A model generated the notes under the pieces. That model was not told the origin of the DNA. It searched no databases and worked only from the letters and a program-made list of their open reading frames with translations. Position numbers and translations under genes: made by a program. From Oehlia diaphana (lineage: Eukaryota; Glomeromycota; Glomeromycetes; Glomerales; Glomeraceae), in contig QZLH01000365.1 in assembly GCA_003833135.1 (NCBI GenBank), forward strand, positions 22,144 through 86,143: 64,000 bases of DNA. The letters run 5' to 3'. This document shows, piece after piece, positions 59,318 through 64,000 of the stretch. The stretch's first letter is position 1, and each line of letters starts with the position of its first letter.

Positions 59318-60848
59318 ATGAGAATAAGGTCAATTTGTGCAGTGATTTTATTAGCATGGATTAAATTTATGGTATTAAAAGTTAGCGCAGAATATTGTTT
59401 TGATCCAAATATATTGGATCCAAGAGGAGGAAAAGTAGTGAATTGTGCATTAGTCACGGATATAAAATCACTGCTTAAAAATCAACAATATATAAAATCA
59501 TCCGCTATACTTTCTTTCAAACAAAATGTAAATATGTTTGAAACAACTTTACATTGTTCATCTACAGAAGAAATTTGTTCAAAGGTAAAAGCAACATTTG
59601 ATTCAGCGGGAGAAATACTTTCTTCAACAATTAATTTTGTTGAAAAGATAAAAGTTAATGCAACTTTTACACCACTTTGTGAAAAAGGATATTGTGAAGA
59701 TGATGAAATATTAGGATCGGCTGGTCCGATAAGATTTCATCCTATGATTGATGATGATGATATGGTCAGATTATATCCACAATCTTTAGTTAAACAATTT
59801 CAATATCATACTCATTTAGAATATTCTCAATATGATATTGGAGCTATTTTTAATAGTAATGCAAAATATTGGTTTGGTGGTGAGATTAATATAGAAAAAA
59901 ATCAATTTGATTTTTTATATATTATATTACATGAATTGATTCATGGTTTAGGATTTGGTTCAAGTTGGGATCAATATTATGTTGGATTAATTACTCCACC
60001 TATAATTAATAAATTTAATGATGATAAGATTAATGTTGAATCAAATAATAATAATAATGATGATAATAATAATAATAATAATAAAGAAAATTCTATTAAA
60101 TTTGTTGAATGGGCTTTTGATAAATATGTAATATTAATGGAGAATAAAACAAAAATATCTTCAATTACACAAGAATTAAATGAATTTTTTGATCAAAAAT
60201 CATTAAATAATATAAAAATTAATAATCAAAGGGATTTTGAAATTAATTTTCATAAATCTAAACAATTTAATATAGCTAAACAAATGTTTGGTTTAGCTCA
60301 AACTCCTAATACTATTGGATTTTTATCAAATGGAAAAGATAATAATAATAATAATAATATTAATAATTCAAAAGAAAAAATAGATAATAGTATAGATGTT
60401 GTTATATTAGAAACTTCTTTCAATCCTTTTAGAGTAGCTAGTAGTATAAGTCATATTGATAATTTCCTTTATTCTAATACTGAAGATTTTTTAATGAGAC
60501 CTGTTATTATGAATGGTGTTACTCTTCAACAAGAGATTATTAATGGTGGTAATTATTCTGGTGGGCCTATTGGTCCTAAACTTAAACAAATACTTGAAAC
60601 ATTAGGGTAAGTAGTATAAAGAATTTTTTTTTTTTGATTTTTTTTTAAAAAAATTATTAAGTCTCGTTCTTCTTTAAATATACAGATACTCAACAAAAGA
60701 TAATCCGGCTTCATATAGGCCAAGGGTTGTTAATCCTGCATCAGTTGACATTTCCATTGCCGCTCCTTTATTATTGGACAATGTTTATTTAGAAATTATA
60801 TTTTCTATATTAGTTACACTTACATTTCATTTCTTGATTTATCAATGA
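59318..60848 (+). CDS. Secreted or surface HExxH protein, putative zinc metallopeptidase
   Basis: Exons 59318-60606 and 60686-60848 encode 483 residues. The N-terminus is a signal peptide (ICAVILLAWIKFMVLKVSA, cleavage expected before EYCF). HELIHGLGFGSSWDQYY (about residues 208-224) has the HExxH zinc-binding pattern followed by a Gly-Phe turn like that of several metzincin-type and gametolysin-like families. A third zinc ligand is not obvious to me. A low-complexity Asn/Asp insert lies about 30 residues later, another (NNNNNNINN) further on, and several N-x-S/T sites are present. The C-terminus is hydrophobic (EIIFSILVTLTFHFLIY), fitting a GPI signal or a membrane anchor. It may act on wall or apoplastic proteins. 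Family and activity are unproven. Confidence 0.8.
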
Positions 60849-63800
60849 TAGCTGTTAATGTTAATAATAATTTGCATTCTGATATATACATATACACACA
60901 TCTATTATTATAATTATTATTGCAATATTATCATATTTTTTTTATATACACGTATATTTATTATTTATTAAATAAAATTAATTATTTTATTAATTATGTT
61001 TGTTCATCACACCTATTCCTGCCCCCCCAAATATGTGCTTGATTAAAATTCGTCAATTGATTCAGAATTTTCAAAATTACAAAATTCTCTCAATTAAAGC
61101 TTTTTGGTGATTAATGGTTACGACAATAAAATTATAAAGATAATATATCTTCTAAATTTCTTTAGCGGACAAGGATAAATTATCCGTAAAAAGTGATATA
61201 TTATCCATACTAATATATTATCCATACTATAAAGTTGAAGCTTAAACAAATATAGAAAAACAAGTAGAAAATGGGGATTTGGTATTGTTGGCCCATTTTT
61301 TAATAAATAAATATTAGTTTTACTAATATATAGTATTTATATGTTAATTGAAGCCTAAAGCCTAAACAAATAAATTAAAAGGCGCGATGAGTGTGAAATT
61401 TGGTATTGTTGATCTATGTTGTTTTTTTTTTTAATAAATAATTATTGTTTACTAATAAATATTAATGAAAATAAACGGCGCGATAAATATTAATGAATGA
61501 AAAAGAGCGTGTAGGAAAAACAAAATAGTATTTGGTTCCAACTCCTTAAATACTGTTCATCATCAATTTTGAAACTCTGAATATGATTATCGTTTTGCAA
61601 TTTAATAATATCATCTTTATAATCTACATATATAGCTTTAGCTCCAATTGCCAATTGCTCCAGCACAAAACTATCAGCAAATCGCCAAATCCACTTCCTA
61701 ACTTTTGTTCAGTCATCCATCTTCACGTTCAAATTCTGCTATTTGATCAATAATTTTCCATTGCATAGGTTTTCCTAAACCCAACTTGGCAATATCTTCA
61801 TTTCTTCAAGACAGTCCAGTTATTTGGTTATAAAGAACTATCATTTAATTTAGTATTTGAATATTTGTTTTTTATACCCCCACCAAAAATATCACGTTAT
61901 CGCTTGCACTATTTCTCGTTAAAAATGGTATGAAATTTTTTGATATACTATATTGTAAAGCCTTCTTCGAAATGTAATAAAAGGTTTAGCGTCCTTTCTT
62001 AATAAAAATTTTTTGACATACCAGATACTATAAAACTTTACTTTCAATGCCTCTCAGTCTCTTATGCGCTTGTATATTGATCATTCTTTAATTTTGAATT
62101 CATGGATGTTTTCTTTATCTTCTTAATAATAAACAGGCATGCTTAACGATAACTAAATGAATCTATAACAATAAGTTTTATTATTATAATTTGAAAGGAT
62201 CCTCTTTTTGGAGCTTTTATCATAATACAAATCACTTCTACTTACTTTGGATATTCTGCTCTAATTAGTTATTAAAAAAATTCCATCCTGATGAGATTAT
62301 GACCTTGAACAGCACTAACAGCACTATTAAGGTATCCAAGAACTACTCCATGAAATTTTTTTGCTTTTTGCTAAAAGGTCGGTTGTGAAAGTTATTGTAG
62401 ATCTATATTTGTCTGGATGCTGGAACATAATGCAATGCATATACTCCTTATTATCACACCCAAACTTCTATAAAGTGTGAAACCTGAAAATAGTAAAGAT
62501 AGATCCGAAAGTTGGACTCTCCAAGCCCGATTTCCAGACAAAAATTCCAGATCCTGCTCCCTTACGAAAATTGGAAGCCTGGATGATGGACGTCGGAGAT
62601 GAAGAGCCTAACCTCTTCTCATTACTGGACCACTATGATGCGTGATGGAGTAAGAAGAATAAAGTTCCAAATGGATTGATGACGCCCAGATGTCCATCCA
62701 TCTAAAGTTTTAAGGATAAAAGAATAAGAAGTTAATATCATATAAAAGAAATGGAAGAATCAAAAGTATTTACTTACCGGAGTCAAATTGTGTTGGCTCA
62801 GATAGGTTAACAGGCGGATGTAGGTTATAAAATATATTTCTCGCATCCTCCCTTTCCTTTACGTACATGGCATGCTCAAAAATATTTTCAGGGGATTTAC
62901 CTGAATTAACCATCAACGTTTCCTCCATACACAACAGCAAAAGGTTCTTTTTGTTGGAAACGTGGTATTAAGAAAATTTAACAATGGTTTAATATTTTTA
63001 ATGTATTGGCTGATAGTATATATCCGCATATCTTCTATGCAATCAATTTTCCAAATATCACTTATGATGAAATCACAATTGTCCAATTTAGATACACTAA
63101 CTAATATTAGTAAAATAATTTATGCTTTTTAATCTTTTTCTCGGATTATTAATAGCATGGTACATTGCACACGTGAAACGAGTTTTCTCATAAGCGCATG
63201 CGTTTTAAGTACTTGTTTCTCCATTCTGTTCTCAAAGAACTGATTATCTTATTATGATTCTTACACTTTAGCCTACAATGTTAACTGGGTTGAACTGACA
63301 TTGACAATTCTAATAAACAAGCTCAATCACTAGCATAAGTTCTCCGCATTCTCTTTAACAACCTCTACAACTAGTTATAATTATTAGGAGTGATTCTGTC
63401 AAAAACTAAATTTTGTAATCATGTTTGTCTACACTCTACAGGTGACAGAGGTGACAGCTGTAATGCTTAATATCGCATAGTATATAAATATTCCCTGTAT
63501 CTGGTATTTATATGTTTGCAACTTAAAATAATTATTTAAGTGTAACCTTTAAAATTTTGCTGGTTCTTTTTTTTTGCTCTTCATACACTACAACAGTCAG
63601 TAATTCTTATTCCTTTGACAATGAATTATTTCGTTTTAAATCTAAAAAACCTTTTTGTAGATGTATGTATTACTTTATATGATAAGGAAAGACGTGCAAA
63701 TCGCACGTGATTGCTAAATATGATATTATTGGTATGACCGTACATACGAATATTTTCATGTAACTCTGCGAAAGAGTTCTACGTTTTATGTGTTTCTTAA

Positions 63801-64000
63801 ATAACGCGGTCTTGTTAATTCTGAAGGAAGAATTGGTTATGTGCCTTATTTTAACTTTTCAAAGAACTTCACTTTCACTCATTATATACACTACATTCTT
63901 ACACAATAAAAAAAAAAACACGACGCGAACGATCGTCTAGAACAATTTTCACCGCTATACATAAACGAACTATGTTTGGCAAGGATAATATTTTGAACTT
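60849..64000. other. Intergenic region with gene debris
   Basis: 3.1 kb without an intact gene. A minus-strand remnant at 61540-61800 is listed separately. Around 62470-62720 the sequence is less AT-rich and briefly readable on the plus strand (ESWTLQARFPDKNSRS) but is soon interrupted. A CACGTG box lies at 63704-63709 within gacgtgcaaatcgcacgtga. Confidence 0.4.
61540..61800 (-). pseudogene. Unidentified gene remnant
   Basis: The minus strand reads NEDIAKLGLGKPMQWKIIDQ then IAEFERED, a stop, and in another frame IWRFADSFVLEQLAIGAKAI then YVDYKDDIIKLQNDN. The stretches look protein-coding in composition but need at least one frameshift. I do not recognise the family. Confidence 0.4.

Overview
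This window looks like nuclear DNA of an arbuscular mycorrhizal fungus of the Rhizophagus/Glomus type. I infer this from the very AT-rich sequence, the many short GT-AG introns (about 60-150 bases), an expansion of tyrosine-kinase-like (TKL) kinases and Sel1-repeat proteins, and abundant small foldback elements. No database search was possible, so the organism call is inference. Exon joins were read by eye from splice dinucleotides, reading phase and family conservation.

Layout. 1-6.2 kb is repeat country: direct repeats, a 38-base tandem array, a perfect 50-base palindrome and a 410-base foldback element. 6.2-15.9 kb is a compact housekeeping block: an ACAP/centaurin-type ArfGAP (minus), an anoctamin/TMEM16 protein (plus) sharing its promoter, and Mediator subunit MED6 (plus). 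From 16.6 to 58.5 kb the window is a kinase/Sel1 cluster, interrupted by one housekeeping-type gene, a type II AAA+ ATPase of AFG2/SPATA5 type (44.6-48.4 kb, minus). 59.3-60.8 kb encodes a secreted HExxH protein. 60.8-64 kb is mostly non-coding with gene debris.

The kinase cluster has three kinds of gene. (1) Two short, apparently catalytically competent TKL kinases with intact Lys, HRD and DFG (33.3 and 51.8 kb). (2) Three proteins with an N-terminal helical bundle resembling the four-helix executioner domain of MLKL, then a coiled coil and a pseudokinase whose DFG aspartate is Asn; two of them end in Sel1 repeats and one ends in a hydrophobic segment. (3) Four genes carrying a distinctive pseudokinase in which HRD is replaced by HEN or HET and DFG by (S/T)-(N/D)-(L/I). 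In three of these genes a second kinase-like domain precedes it, and in one about 24 Sel1 repeats lie between the two domains. Fragments of further kinase copies lie at 41.6-43.3 kb.

Working hypothesis (inference): the active kinases and the MLKL-like pseudokinases may form kinase-to-effector pairs analogous to RIPK3-MLKL, the clearest candidate being the tandem pair at 49.1-53.2 kb. Sel1 repeats and HEN pseudokinases would act as scaffolds. Nothing in the sequence proves cell-death function. No tRNA, rRNA, CRISPR array or complete autonomous transposon was recognised.
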